A stretch of 64,000 nt of DNA from a virus. Under the pieces are notes generated by a model. It did not search any database. It was not told the DNA's origin and saw nothing but the letters and a program-made list of their open reading frames with translations. This document shows, in pieces, positions 31,214 through 40,055 of this stretch. The position numbers were made by a program, and so were the translations under genes. The stretch is taken from IMG/VR virus record IMGVR_UViG_3300042892_001857, positions 1-64,000 of that record; one strand, written 5' to 3'. Numbering within the stretch: position 1 is the first letter of the stretch; every line of letters starts with the position of its first letter.

Positions 31214-31529
31214 TGATTAGGTTAGTCACCAATTGTTTAATTTGTCCTTCCATTTGCATTCCCGGTTGAGAATAAACTTCTTTACCTTCAGAAAATGTTT
31301 TAACTGTTGGGATTGCTCTAATACCTAATTTAGCCGCAAATTCTTTGTTTTCCTCAACATTCAATGTGAATAACTGAACTTCCGAATTTTCATTTCTGTA
31401 ATGTTCGGAAACTTTTTCAAATGCGGGTTTCATAACTTTACAAGGTCCACACCACGGAGCCCAAAAGTCAACCACTAATTTTTCACCATTGTTAATTTTT
31501 TCCTGTAATAATTCTTGTGTAATTTCCAT
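31206..31529 (-). CDS. Thioredoxin
   Basis: 107 residues. VVDFWAPWCGPCKVMKP holds the WCGPC active site; LNVEEN and the cis-Pro segment IRAIPTVKTF follow in canonical order. Full length for thioredoxin, no signal peptide. Likely electron donor for phage or host reductases or a DNA polymerase processivity partner. Confidence 0.92.
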   Translation of the reverse strand: MEITQELLQEKINNGEKLVVDFWAPWCGPCKVMKPAFEKVSEHYRNENSEVQLFTLNVEENKEFAAKLGIRAIPTVKTFSEGKEVYSQPGMQMEGQIKQLVTNLING

Positions 31530-31531
31530 TC

Positions 31532-31855
31532 TTAATCTTTTTTTGTTGTTAATCGTTTTAGTTGTAGTAACAAATACTCTACTACGTTTTGTTTATCCAC
31601 TCTTGTTAAAATAAATATCTTAGTTTGTGACTTCCGTAAAATTAAAATTCCCGTAGCATCATATTCGTATAATCTATCTTTATAAACTATGTCGTGTTCG
31701 TTATTTACAAAATAATCAAACCATAATAAAAGTGATTTATTTAATAATTTGTCCGTGTCTTCATTAGACAGGTTTGGATACACTTCAATAATACTTGGTT
31801 GTGTTAAGAACCTAGATTTAAACGTATCTATACAATTTTGAGGTATTTCTTTCAT
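31532..31855 (-). CDS. Hypothetical protein
   Basis: 107 residues, alpha/beta (IVYKDRLYEYDATGILILRK). 1-2 bp from neighbours in the operon starting at 33617. Unknown. Confidence 0.7.
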   Translation of the reverse strand: MKEIPQNCIDTFKSRFLTQPSIIEVYPNLSNEDTDKLLNKSLLLWFDYFVNNEHDIVYKDRLYEYDATGILILRKSQTKIFILTRVDKQNVVEYLLLQLKRLTTKKD

Positions 31856-31856
31856 T

Positions 31857-33617
31857 TTAAAAATCTAATGCGTCCGGGTCATTAAAGACGGGAACAATGT
31901 TATAATTATACGAATTTAATTTCATAATTGAATCGTTTTCCCATTCTAATTGAACCCCTTTTGTTATATTTGGAAAAGTACCATAATTGTCTCTACTATA
32001 TTCCCCAATTTTATAATCAGAAAACACTTTTCTCCCCCCAAATTCACCATCAATCTGTAATGTATCAAACAATTTCTCACGAACAATATATTCAATTCTA
32101 TCATCTAATTTACCCAAAACATCATCCCAACTATTATCTAACCTACTGTTACGTTTTCCCAAGGTTTGAACTCGTCTTAAATTAAAATACATTTCATCCA
32201 GCCACACAAGCGGAGTTACTTCAATTTCAATTGACGCTCTTTCTTCAGTTTCTCCCTCACCACGTCTTAGTGATATCAACACAGAACCCACACGTTTAAC
32301 ATATGTCTTAACACAATTGTTTTGGAAGAACGACTCGTTGTTATATCGTTTGGATGTTGTTAACACCTCCGGGAAATATGGACCATCTTTGGTTAAGATA
32401 ACCTCATTTATTTTATCTACAAACCCTCGGTTGTAAATTCTATTGAAATCTCCGTTTGTGTAATGGTTATATTTTTCCGACCAATCATAATGTTCTTGAA
32501 CAAACTCATCGTGAGTCCTTGAAGTCCATTTAACCGGTTCCATTTCGTCCAATAAACGATAAAATCTAAAGTGGTCTTCAATCACATTATTATTAACTAA
32601 TCCTTTTTGAAATAATTTATATATTTCAAAGAAATTAGAGAATTCTTTTTTGGTTAACAATCCTTTTCCAATATTATTATGAAATCCGGGTTGAGACTTC
32701 TCCAGTAACAATTGAACAAACTCGTCCGGTTGATTTAAAATAAACTTATCTCCAAATATTGAACAAGCATTGGTTAAATTATTTACACCCTCAAATGATT
32801 TAACGTTATGTAATACCCTTTTAACTTTATCCCCCTTTAAATTATGAACCCTCATTAGAGCATCAATATACTTATACTCACACTTCACCAAATCTTTCTT
32901 CTTTGGTTGGGGATAAACATTCATAAGCTCAAACCAATTGTTTGGGACTTTAATTCCTTGAACGTCCAAATATCTTTTATAGATTCTTTGTTCAGGAAGT
33001 AAATCAGAGTATAGTTCAGTTCCGGGAATGGCGTTAACAAAGGTTGAGATAACCTGATTAACTATTGTTGGGATATCAACTTTATCTTTATCAACTATTG
33101 AGTTGAATGACTCTCTCAAATATCGTCTCATATTATTGATAGGGTCATTATTAAAAAGGACTCTTCTAATATTTTTACGACATTTTCTCTTCAAATGGTA
33201 ATTATCTAATGAACCGGTATATAACGCATTTGTTTTATAGTTAAAAGTAATGAACCTACAATTAGTTCTTAATTTAAACCATTTACCCGCAACACGTCTT
33301 GTTTTACTGTAATTGAATATCTTAAAGGAAACTTTATCATTCTCTTTAGTCACACAGATAATCACCCTATTCAAATATAATGAAGTAAGTGGGTTCCCGT
33401 AATGTTCTACAAATTTTTCTTCTGTATCATAATCCTCCTTAAAAGTAAAGTCACCCCAAGGCGTATAACTTGAGTTTTTAGTTGAACTCATAGTAGTTTC
33501 AATTACCCCCCAAAAATCATCCTGAACCTCTTTTTTAAGAGGTCGAATAGGATTGGTATCCAAGTATTCCGATACTTGATATTTCTTTACGGTATAATTA
33601 AATAATTCTTCTTTCAT
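31857..33617 (-). CDS. PcfJ-like protein
   Basis: 586 residues from the ATG at 33617 (MKEELFNYTVKKYQ); a non-ATG longer start is rejected because the promoter is at 33636. The C-terminal third has NNCVKTYVKRVGSVLISLRRGEG, RASIEIEVT and VQTLGKRNSR, matching the PcfJ order H/NCV..Y...lR...a.iEi...Q..G..N, with Asn in place of the usual His. No leader. First gene of the thioredoxin operon, early promoter. PcfJ proteins were named from conjugative plasmids; mechanism is unclear. Confidence 0.7.
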   Translation of the reverse strand: MKEELFNYTVKKYQVSEYLDTNPIRPLKKEVQDDFWGVIETTMSSTKNSSYTPWGDFTFKEDYDTEEKFVEHYGNPLTSLYLNRVIICVTKENDKVSFKIFNYSKTRRVAGKWFKLRTNCRFITFNYKTNALYTGSLDNYHLKRKCRKNIRRVLFNNDPINNMRRYLRESFNSIVDKDKVDIPTIVNQVISTFVNAIPGTELYSDLLPEQRIYKRYLDVQGIKVPNNWFELMNVYPQPKKKDLVKCEYKYIDALMRVHNLKGDKVKRVLHNVKSFEGVNNLTNACSIFGDKFILNQPDEFVQLLLEKSQPGFHNNIGKGLLTKKEFSNFFEIYKLFQKGLVNNNVIEDHFRFYRLLDEMEPVKWTSRTHDEFVQEHYDWSEKYNHYTNGDFNRIYNRGFVDKINEVILTKDGPYFPEVLTTSKRYNNESFFQNNCVKTYVKRVGSVLISLRRGEGETEERASIEIEVTPLVWLDEMYFNLRRVQTLGKRNSRLDNSWDDVLGKLDDRIEYIVREKLFDTLQIDGEFGGRKVFSDYKIGEYSRDNYGTFPNITKGVQLEWENDSIMKLNSYNYNIVPVFNDPDALDF

Positions 33618-33635
33618 CAGGTTTATTTTGAACCA

Positions 33636-33666
33636 CAAAAGTAAGATATTAAATTTGAATATACAA
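33636..33666 (-). promoter_or_regulatory. Bacteroidota-type promoter
   Basis: TTG (33664-33666), 20 bp, TACTTTTG (33636-33643), 18 bp before the ATG at 33617. Confidence 0.6.
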
Positions 33667-33667
33667 A

Positions 33668-33958
33668 TTAATTAAGGGAAAAATGTCCGAATTGTGTGTG
33701 ATAAATTATGGACTTAATCTTATCCATATCAACCTCATCATTTTGAGATTGTTTAAGAGCCACAACAATAGATATAATTTGTTTTTGGGTTAAGGAAACA
33801 TCCTCACCGTTATTAACATTATCCAAAGATTGTTGTTTAACTCTGTCGTAGAAGTCGTCCTTCAAAACATCCCCAATTAACTCAAGTAAGTCATTGGGGT
33901 TGTTATTAAAGAAAGTTATAAATTGATTAATGTAGATTTCAACGTCAACATTTTTCAT
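33668..33958 (-). CDS. Hypothetical acidic protein
   Basis: 96 residues, helical and acidic (NQFITFFNNNPNDLLELIGDVLKDDF, LTQKQIISIVVALKQSQ). 18 bp after the LRR gene, so likely cotranscribed with it. Unknown. Confidence 0.65.
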   Translation of the reverse strand: MKNVDVEIYINQFITFFNNNPNDLLELIGDVLKDDFYDRVKQQSLDNVNNGEDVSLTQKQIISIVVALKQSQNDEVDMDKIKSIIYHTQFGHFSLN

Positions 33959-33976
33959 AGTAGTATTTTTTTTAAA

Positions 33977-35368
33977 TTATTCTTCCATATGGTAGAAACC
34001 TTCACCCGTATTGTATTGTTCTAACGCTTTTGGCACTTGAACATTAGGACATCTACTTACATTCACAAATGTAAGGTTTGGTAAATTCATAATACATTCC
34101 GGAATTGTTTTCAATTCTTTGTTACCCGGAACAGCGATAAACACCAAGTTCTTTAATTCACAGATTGAGTTTGGAAGTTTACTAATCATATTCTCAAACA
34201 ATATTGCTGTTAATGATTGGAATCTACTGATTGACTCAGGAACATCAATTGTAACACTTTCTGTTGAAGTGTTAATAATGTTCAATCTTTTAATTGTTAT
34301 AGGTAATGATGTAAATAATTCATCAAATCCGTATAAAGCCACGAACTTACCTGTAGCAGAGTCCGGGTATTTAATTTCAACATTATCAGAATTTGGTTTA
34401 ACAAATCCAGCCGCAAACTCAGGTTTGAATATTTCTTTAAACTCAGACCATTTACCATTCAAATACTCAACAACCGGAATGTTACCACCGTGTTGGTTAG
34501 CAAATTTAAATTGGTTAGATGGGAAGTGGAATTGATATCTTTCTGATGGTAACCCCGTAACTTGACCAACCTTACCTTTATCATCATTAGCAATAAAGAT
34601 ATATAATGGACCTTGTTGTCTGTAAGTGTTTGAATAACTTGAATTTTCTGCTGCCGTACACCAGTTAGTTTCACCTCTATCAAGTCCTCCACTATAACCA
34701 CCGAAATAAGATGCCGCTTTAGAACCTAAAGCACCTTTGTCAGCAATTTTAATTAGTGTGTATTCAGAACCAACTTTTAAAATTTCAGCTCCGGGAATAT
34801 TAAAGTTTGTGTTAGCAGCAACACCTTCTTCTTTCTTAATTTTTTTACCACGATACATATTTAAATCAACCGTTTCATCACCCACTTTAACTTTCAAGTG
34901 AGATAAATCATTAAGTGATTTAACATTGTTAATGTCTTTTTTAGCGGCATCCTCTAAACTACCTTTAAATCTATCATATTTCACTAATAATTCAGTGAAT
35001 TGAGATAAATCTTCTAAGAAAAGTCGTCTGTATTCAGTCGCCTTTGATTTATACTCATCAGTCCCAACCTCAATTGGTTCATTAGAACCTTCTCTAGTTA
35101 TGTATGGTTTAACAAATAGATTCAACAACCATTGGGTATATTTACCAACTTTAATTTTGTCACTTGTCATATCCTCAATAGACGCACCTTCCTTATCGTA
35201 GTTCTCAGGAACTCTCGTTGTTGGGTCAGCGAAAACAATTTGTTTAACAACCTCAAATGGTAGTAAACCTTTTTTTCTATCACCACTAGGTAACACATAT
35301 TTTTTGTATAAAATTTGAAAACGAGCGTCTTCAGTAACTAAGTTCGATAATACTTTTGTAATCTTCAT
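33977..35368 (-). CDS. LRR protein with WC-type PcfJ-related domain and leader, paralogue 1
   Basis: 463 residues. Leader MKITKVLSNLVTED ends in VTE (11-13). The middle has GGLDRGETNWCTAAENSSYSN, then GPLYIFIANDDKGKVGQ and YQFHFPSNQFKFANQHG. The C-terminal 110 residues are leucine-rich repeats (IKRLNIINTS, LTAILFENMISKLPNSI, LTFVNVSRCPNVQVP). Very similar to the next gene over its whole length. A possible host-targeting effector: LRR for protein binding, WC domain for catalysis or binding, leader for packaging. No function is proven. Confidence 0.8.
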   Translation of the reverse strand: MKITKVLSNLVTEDARFQILYKKYVLPSGDRKKGLLPFEVVKQIVFADPTTRVPENYDKEGASIEDMTSDKIKVGKYTQWLLNLFVKPYITREGSNEPIEVGTDEYKSKATEYRRLFLEDLSQFTELLVKYDRFKGSLEDAAKKDINNVKSLNDLSHLKVKVGDETVDLNMYRGKKIKKEEGVAANTNFNIPGAEILKVGSEYTLIKIADKGALGSKAASYFGGYSGGLDRGETNWCTAAENSSYSNTYRQQGPLYIFIANDDKGKVGQVTGLPSERYQFHFPSNQFKFANQHGGNIPVVEYLNGKWSEFKEIFKPEFAAGFVKPNSDNVEIKYPDSATGKFVALYGFDELFTSLPITIKRLNIINTSTESVTIDVPESISRFQSLTAILFENMISKLPNSICELKNLVFIAVPGNKELKTIPECIMNLPNLTFVNVSRCPNVQVPKALEQYNTGEGFYHMEE

Positions 35369-35384
35369 TTTAATTGTTTTTTTG

Positions 35385-35394
35385 TTATAAATAT
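35385..35394 (-). promoter_or_regulatory. ATATTTATAA box (putative late promoter)
   Basis: Exact box on the minus strand, 16 bp before the ATG at 35368. Confidence 0.55.
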
Positions 35395-35403
35395 TTTCTT
35401 TAT

Positions 35404-36801
35404 CTATTCTTCCATATGGTAATAACCATTACCTTCATTATATTTTTCCAATTCTTTTGGTACTTGAACATTAGGACATCCGTTTACATTTAAAAATGTA
35501 AAGTTTTTTAATGACAGTATACAATCCGGAACTGATTTTAATTCTTTATTATCAGGGAAAGCCAATAACGTCAAGTTCTTCAACTCACAGATGTTATCAG
35601 GAATTGAACTAATCATATTCTGAAACATCACCGCCACTAACGATTTAAACCTAACAATTGACTTAGGAAGTGCTACACTAATGTTTTCATTTGAAGTGTT
35701 AACAATATTTAATTTTTTAATCGTGTCCGGTAACGCCTCAAATAATTCTTCAAACCCATATAACGCAACAAATCTACCTGTTTCATCAGATGGATATCTA
35801 ATGTTAACGTTTTCACTATTTGGTGTAACAAACCCTTTAGCAAATTCAGGTTTCAATATTTCTTTAAATTCACTCCATTTACCATTTAAAAATTCAACAA
35901 TTGGGACATTACCCTCAGCAGAATATTGGTCACGAGATTTAAATTGACTCGGTGCTGGAAAGTGAAGTTGATATCTTTCTGTAGGTAATCCTGTTACCTC
36001 ACCTACTTTACCTTTATCGTCATTAGCCATAATAATATATAATGGACCTTTTTGTCTATATCTATGTGAGTGGTCAGAACCTGTTGCTGCCGTACACCAA
36101 TTAGACTCACCTCTTGCTAATCCTCCTTCGTAACCTCCAAAATAAGAAGCCGCCTTAGAACCTAAGTCACCTTTATCAGAAATTCTAATCAAGGTATATT
36201 CTGAACCAACCTTTAATATTTCCGCACCGGGAAAATTAAAGTTTGTTTTAACGTCAGCACCTTTTTCGTTTTTAACTTTTTTACCACGATACACAGCCAA
36301 ATCAACTGTTGTATCACCATACTCAACTTGTAATTGAGATAATTCGTTAATAGATTTAACATTATTAATATCTTTCTTAGACGCATCTACTAAACTACCT
36401 TTGAATCTTTCAAATTTTGTTAGTAATTCAGTAAAGTAATGTAAATCTTCTAAAAAAAGTTTTCTATATTGATTTGCCTTTGATTTATATTCGTCAGTAT
36501 TAACTTCTATAACATCATTATTGTCATTAGTTAAATGTGGTTTAATAAACATATTTAACATCCATTGACTATATTTCCCAACCTTAATTTGATTACTTAA
36601 CATATCTTCAACGGACGCACCATTTTTGTCATAGTTAACCGGAACTCTTGTTGTTGGGTCAGCAAAAACTATTTGCTTAACAATTTCAAAAGGAAGTAAT
36701 CCTTTTTTTCTATCACCACTAGGTAGTATATATTTATTATAAAATACCTGAAAACGAGCGTCTTCAGTTATTAAATTTGAAAGTACTTGGATAATCTTCA
36801 T
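35404..36801 (-). CDS. LRR protein with WC-type domain and leader, paralogue 2
   Basis: 465 residues. Leader MKIIQVLSNLITED ends in ITE (11-13). Shares with paralogue 1 the segments DARFQ..Y.KYILPSGDRKKGLLPFE, NWCTAATGSDHSHRYRQKG, YQLHFPAPSQFKSRDQ and the C-terminal LRRs. Divergence is highest around the loop after NWCTA, suggesting diversifying selection there. Each copy has its own promoter box, so this is a duplicated transcription unit. Confidence 0.8.
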   Translation of the reverse strand: MKIIQVLSNLITEDARFQVFYNKYILPSGDRKKGLLPFEIVKQIVFADPTTRVPVNYDKNGASVEDMLSNQIKVGKYSQWMLNMFIKPHLTNDNNDVIEVNTDEYKSKANQYRKLFLEDLHYFTELLTKFERFKGSLVDASKKDINNVKSINELSQLQVEYGDTTVDLAVYRGKKVKNEKGADVKTNFNFPGAEILKVGSEYTLIRISDKGDLGSKAASYFGGYEGGLARGESNWCTAATGSDHSHRYRQKGPLYIIMANDDKGKVGEVTGLPTERYQLHFPAPSQFKSRDQYSAEGNVPIVEFLNGKWSEFKEILKPEFAKGFVTPNSENVNIRYPSDETGRFVALYGFEELFEALPDTIKKLNIVNTSNENISVALPKSIVRFKSLVAVMFQNMISSIPDNICELKNLTLLAFPDNKELKSVPDCILSLKNFTFLNVNGCPNVQVPKELEKYNEGNGYYHMEE

Positions 36802-36814
36802 TTAATTGTTTTTA

Positions 36815-36824
36815 TTATAAATAT
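36815..36824 (-). promoter_or_regulatory. ATATTTATAA box (putative late promoter)
   Basis: Exact box on the minus strand, 13 bp before the ATG at 36801. The flanking sequence TAAAAACAATTAA resembles that of paralogue 1. Confidence 0.55.
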
Positions 36825-36874
36825 TTGTTTTTTGTAAATAATCTAACAAACGTTATTTTCTTTATTCAACGGGA

Positions 36875-36904
36875 CAAAGATAAGACATATTTTTAATTAT
36901 CCAA
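36875..36904 (-). promoter_or_regulatory. Bacteroidota-type promoter
   Basis: TTG (36902-36904), 19 bp, TATCTTTG (36875-36882). It lies 73 bp before the LRR paralogue 2 ATG, so this gene may have both promoter classes. Confidence 0.6.
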
Positions 36905-36905
36905 A

Positions 36906-37754
36906 CTATTTTCGGTAATTCATAATAAGAAGTTCTTCCCCCATATTTTGAGTCTTACCTTTCTTAGCCGCAGCCGCCTTAGCAAATTCTTTCTTTTCCC
37001 ACACATATTGAGTCTGAGGGAACCAAGTATGTAACTGAGGAAAATCATAGTAAGATAAAGAGAACTTCCCTTGAATACCTTTTAAACAATCTGCAAGTCT
37101 CTCGTGGTCAGCACTATCAAAGTCGTGGTTGTTATAATAGTTCTCTGTTTTCCAATATGGTGGGTCAGCATAAACATATGTAGATGGGTTATCATACTTT
37201 TGAATAACCTCTTCAAAGTCCATATTCTCAACCTTAGTAATTTTTAAGAAATGTTCCACCCAATCAGGTTTAGATAACTTATCTCTGAATGTTAGATACT
37301 TTGATTTGTATTTCCCTTTCAAGTCAATAAACGAACTTGTTTCAGGTTTAGAGCCCGAGAATACCTGAGCCAACACATAAGCGTATTTAGCCGCAACTAC
37401 ATAATCGTAAGCCTGTACGCTGAAATTGGTTTCAAATATTTCAGCCTGAAACCTGATAAATTGTTCTTTATAGATGTCCGGTGTCGGAAACTCATTTCTT
37501 TGTTGACAAGGAATTGAGTTAACAACTTCCAATAATCTCTCAGGATTCTGAAGACACTGAAATAAATTGTAGTTAAGTGGATTGAAGTCATTGTAGACAA
37601 CTTCTTTTAGATTTGGGTATTTGGATAAGTCCATATTAAAGAATACCCAAAACATACCTGAAAATGGTTCCACGTATGTTTCAATGTCTTGAGGTATAAA
37701 CGGAACAATCCATTTACCTATCTTTGATTTACCCCCGATGTATGATAATGCCAT
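36906..37754 (-). CDS. dam: Dam-type DNA adenine methyltransferase
   Basis: 282 residues. YIGGKSKIGKWI, then motif I VEPFSGMFWV (28-37) and motif IV YADPPYW (about 195-201) are the alpha-class D12/Dam signature. Predicted target is adenine N6, probably GATC, although the recognition domain cannot be read by eye. The second methyltransferase of the window; no nuclease partner. It may mask phage DNA from restriction. Confidence 0.9.
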   Translation of the reverse strand: MALSYIGGKSKIGKWIVPFIPQDIETYVEPFSGMFWVFFNMDLSKYPNLKEVVYNDFNPLNYNLFQCLQNPERLLEVVNSIPCQQRNEFPTPDIYKEQFIRFQAEIFETNFSVQAYDYVVAAKYAYVLAQVFSGSKPETSSFIDLKGKYKSKYLTFRDKLSKPDWVEHFLKITKVENMDFEEVIQKYDNPSTYVYADPPYWKTENYYNNHDFDSADHERLADCLKGIQGKFSLSYYDFPQLHTWFPQTQYVWEKKEFAKAAAAKKGKTQNMGEELLIMNYRK

Positions 37755-37824
37755 AATTTTTCTTTTTTTAAAGTATAAGAAATAAAAAGTGAAAAAGCAA
37801 GTTTCTCTTTTAAAAAATTTTTAC

Positions 37825-37832
37825 TATATTTG
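37825..37832 (+). promoter_or_regulatory. TATATTTG -7 element
   Basis: TAnnTTTG match 21 bp before the ATG at 37854; no clear -33 TTG. Confidence 0.45.
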
Positions 37833-37853
37833 TTTTAAATTAATATTATTACT

Positions 37854-38069
37854 ATGGAAACAGTTGAAGGACAAATTATTGAAGAAAGAGACATCATAGA
37901 TGTTACACCTGAACAACCTGAACAACCTGAAGAGGAATGTAAAACCTGTAAACAAAGAGGTTTAACTAAAGGGCAGTGGATTATGTTATCAGCATCATTT
38001 TACATATTGTTCTCCGCGATATACGGAACAATAAAAATAATCCAAGAATTACTTCAATATATCCCATAA
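37854..38069 (+). CDS. Small membrane-anchored CxxC protein
   Basis: 71 residues. Acidic N-terminus with a Pro-Glu-Gln repeat (PEQPEQPEE), then CKTCKQRGLTKGQW and one TM helix (LSASFYILFSAIYGTIKII). Cytoplasmic CxxC next to a membrane anchor suggests metal or disulfide function. Single-gene unit. Unknown. Confidence 0.7.
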   Translation: METVEGQIIEERDIIDVTPEQPEQPEEECKTCKQRGLTKGQWIMLSASFYILFSAIYGTIKIIQELLQYIP

Positions 38070-38072
38070 AAA

Positions 38073-38090
38073 AACCCCTTTATAGGGGTT
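38073..38090. terminator. Bidirectional terminator
   Basis: AACCCCT-TTAT-AGGGGTT between convergent genes. Confidence 0.8.
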
Positions 38091-39009
38091 ATCTTTTAAA
38101 CTTAACAAATAGTTTTATATATAAATCACCTCTACCGTGATATCCTTTACCTTTAACTCGTAATGGTTTTGACGTGTCAAACTCCTGTGGTAGTTTAATT
38201 GAAATGTCCCCTAAAGGATGGGGAACTTTAACACTACCTAATTTAATAGTATTTAAATCAAAATAAGCATTATAGATTAAATCCTCCATTGATTTTTCAA
38301 AATTATTTTCCGGGATAATGTTAACTTTAATTACTAAATTACCGTACATCCCATCTCTAAAATCTCCTTTACCTTGAACTCTTAAAAATTGACCCTCATC
38401 AATTCCGTGTGGTAATTTAATTGATATGGTTTCCTTTGAGGATGTTGTTGTGGTTCCGTGACAAGTACCACAAGTTGTTCTATATGTAAAACCTCTACCA
38501 CTACAACTACCACAATGTGTTCTAATTATTTGTGTAAATAATCCGGTTCCAATTTGTTGAGTAATCATTCCTTGTCCATTACAAGTAGAACAAGTTATTT
38601 TTTCACCACCTGTTCCATTACACCCACCACAATTATGGTTTCGCTCATATGTAATGTTTTTTTCACCTCCCAAGAAAGATTCAACAGCATTAACAACCAC
38701 CTCAATTATCTTATCCGGGACAGCACGTTTTCTTTGAGTGTGCATTTGGTTAAACATCTCCTCAAACGGATTAAATCCTCCTCCACCACCACCACCCATA
38801 TTAGCAAAGGGGTTTCTTTTTTGGTTATCGTATTGACTTCGTTTATTTTCGTCGCCTATCGTATCATACGCCTCTGAAATCTTTTTAAACTTATTTTCAT
38901 CACCACCTTTATCCGGGTGATGTTCTACAGCTAACTTCCTATAAGCCTTCTTTATTTCGTCCTGTGTGGCATTTTGGTTAACACCTAATATTTGATAAAA
39001 ATCTTCCAT
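38089..39009 (-). CDS. DnaJ-type co-chaperone
   Basis: 306 residues. J domain 1-70 with the HPD motif (AVEHHPDKGG). Gly/Phe-rich linker (GGGGGGFNPFEEMF). Four zinc motifs (CGGCNGTG, CSTCNGQG, CGSCSGRG, CGTCHGTT) and two C-terminal substrate-binding domains. Shorter than E. coli DnaJ (376), with compact C-terminal domains. It would recruit host DnaK for phage assembly or replication. Single-gene unit. Confidence 0.92.
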   Translation of the reverse strand: MEDFYQILGVNQNATQDEIKKAYRKLAVEHHPDKGGDENKFKKISEAYDTIGDENKRSQYDNQKRNPFANMGGGGGGGFNPFEEMFNQMHTQRKRAVPDKIIEVVVNAVESFLGGEKNITYERNHNCGGCNGTGGEKITCSTCNGQGMITQQIGTGLFTQIIRTHCGSCSGRGFTYRTTCGTCHGTTTTSSKETISIKLPHGIDEGQFLRVQGKGDFRDGMYGNLVIKVNIIPENNFEKSMEDLIYNAYFDLNTIKLGSVKVPHPLGDISIKLPQEFDTSKPLRVKGKGYHGRGDLYIKLFVKFKR

Positions 39010-39047
39010 TCTTTACTTCTACTATATTTAAAGTTAAATTATTTATT

Positions 39048-39692
39048 ATGAATTATTTAATTGTTCTATTTAAAAATAAAGTAAAAAAGAAAATAATCAA
39101 GAAGTTTAAGACCTCAAATAGAGCAAATAACTTCTACGAATCTTTATTGGATAATAGTAACAACGTATTGTTTAACAAACAATATGAAAATGGATTTTCT
39201 TTTAATTATGAAATTGCCATCCTCGAAAAGGTATCGGGAACTTTTCTACCTGTATTTTTAAAAGATGAGTTAGGAAGAAATGTAAAAGTGAATTTAGATG
39301 ATGAAGATTTTTCAATTAAAAAAATCACCACATACCATACTGAAGAAAATATTTTAGACACTACTTTAAATAAAAAAATAAACTCAAAAGAGTTTATTAA
39401 ATTATATTTGGACCCACCGGGACTTAAATTAGTATCAAAATTAAATAATAAAATTATTGTTCAAAATGACGATAAATTTAATTTATTTACATTGAAGAAT
39501 GATTACGACTCAAGTAGATTTATTGATGTGATATCTGAATTCTTTATAGAACAAAAAAGATATGACACTATGTTTGTTAAAGATTATTCTAACGCTCAAA
39601 GAAAATACTTATACAATTTATTAATTGAGAATGGGTTTTCTAAGAATTACTTACAGCGTCAGACAACGACCCATCCTTCAATAAAAACATAA
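39048..39692 (+). CDS. Hypothetical protein
   Basis: 214 residues. Basic N-terminus (KNKVKKKIIKKFKTSNRAN), acidic centre, helical C-terminus with AQRKYLYNLLIENGF. Divergent from DnaJ. Its last 53 bp overlap the convergent gene at 39640-39891. Unknown. Confidence 0.7.
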   Translation: MNYLIVLFKNKVKKKIIKKFKTSNRANNFYESLLDNSNNVLFNKQYENGFSFNYEIAILEKVSGTFLPVFLKDELGRNVKVNLDDEDFSIKKITTYHTEENILDTTLNKKINSKEFIKLYLDPPGLKLVSKLNNKIIVQNDDKFNLFTLKNDYDSSRFIDVISEFFIEQKRYDTMFVKDYSNAQRKYLYNLLIENGFSKNYLQRQTTTHPSIKT

Positions 39693-39891
39693 ATTCAACA
39701 CCGGACATATCAATCTTAAATTGTTTGAAATCTCTATCAACATCTCTAAAGTTTTTTTGAACTTTCTTATAATCATCGTAGTTAAGTTCCATCGCAATCG
39801 CCATAGTCCCATCCGGAAATAATGTTTGTAATCCATCTGCAACAAGCGCCAACTTTTCAATTATCCCATCAATACTTTTATTCTCTGCCAT
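39640..39891 (-). CDS. Hypothetical small protein
   Basis: 83 residues, helical start (IDGIIEKLALVADGLQTLFPDG) then a beta hairpin. Overlaps the upstream gene by 31 bp and the convergent gene by 53 bp. Last gene of the operon from 40813. Unknown. Confidence 0.65.
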   Translation of the reverse strand: MAENKSIDGIIEKLALVADGLQTLFPDGTMAIAMELNYDDYKKVQKNFRDVDRDFKQFKIDMSGVEFMFLLKDGSLSDAVSNS

Positions 39892-40055
39892 AATGTTAAT
39901 TTTTTAGGTGGTTCAGGTTGTTTTGGTACAACATCTTCTTTACGAATTTGTTTAATTTTATCAATTAAAATTTCCTTATCTCGTTTTAAGATAAGGTCAT
40001 TTTTAATTATATCACGATTCAGTAACTCCAATTCCTTTAACGCTTTCTTCCCCAT
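39861..40055 (-). CDS. Small basic helical protein
   Basis: 64 residues, charged helix (KKALKELELLNRDIIKNDLILKRDKE), Pro-rich linker and C-terminal LTLWQRIKVLMG that may be a membrane-interface or peptide motif. Overlaps both neighbours. Unknown. Confidence 0.55.
   Translation of the reverse strand: MGKKALKELELLNRDIIKNDLILKRDKEILIDKIKQIRKEDVVPKQPEPPKKLTLWQRIKVLMG

Noticed and set aside
33668-33958. [IL]xE leader in the 96-residue protein
   Set aside because: Its start MKNVDVEIYINQF has no I/L-x-E at the right position (DVE is not L/I at the -3 place), so it was left out of the cargo set.
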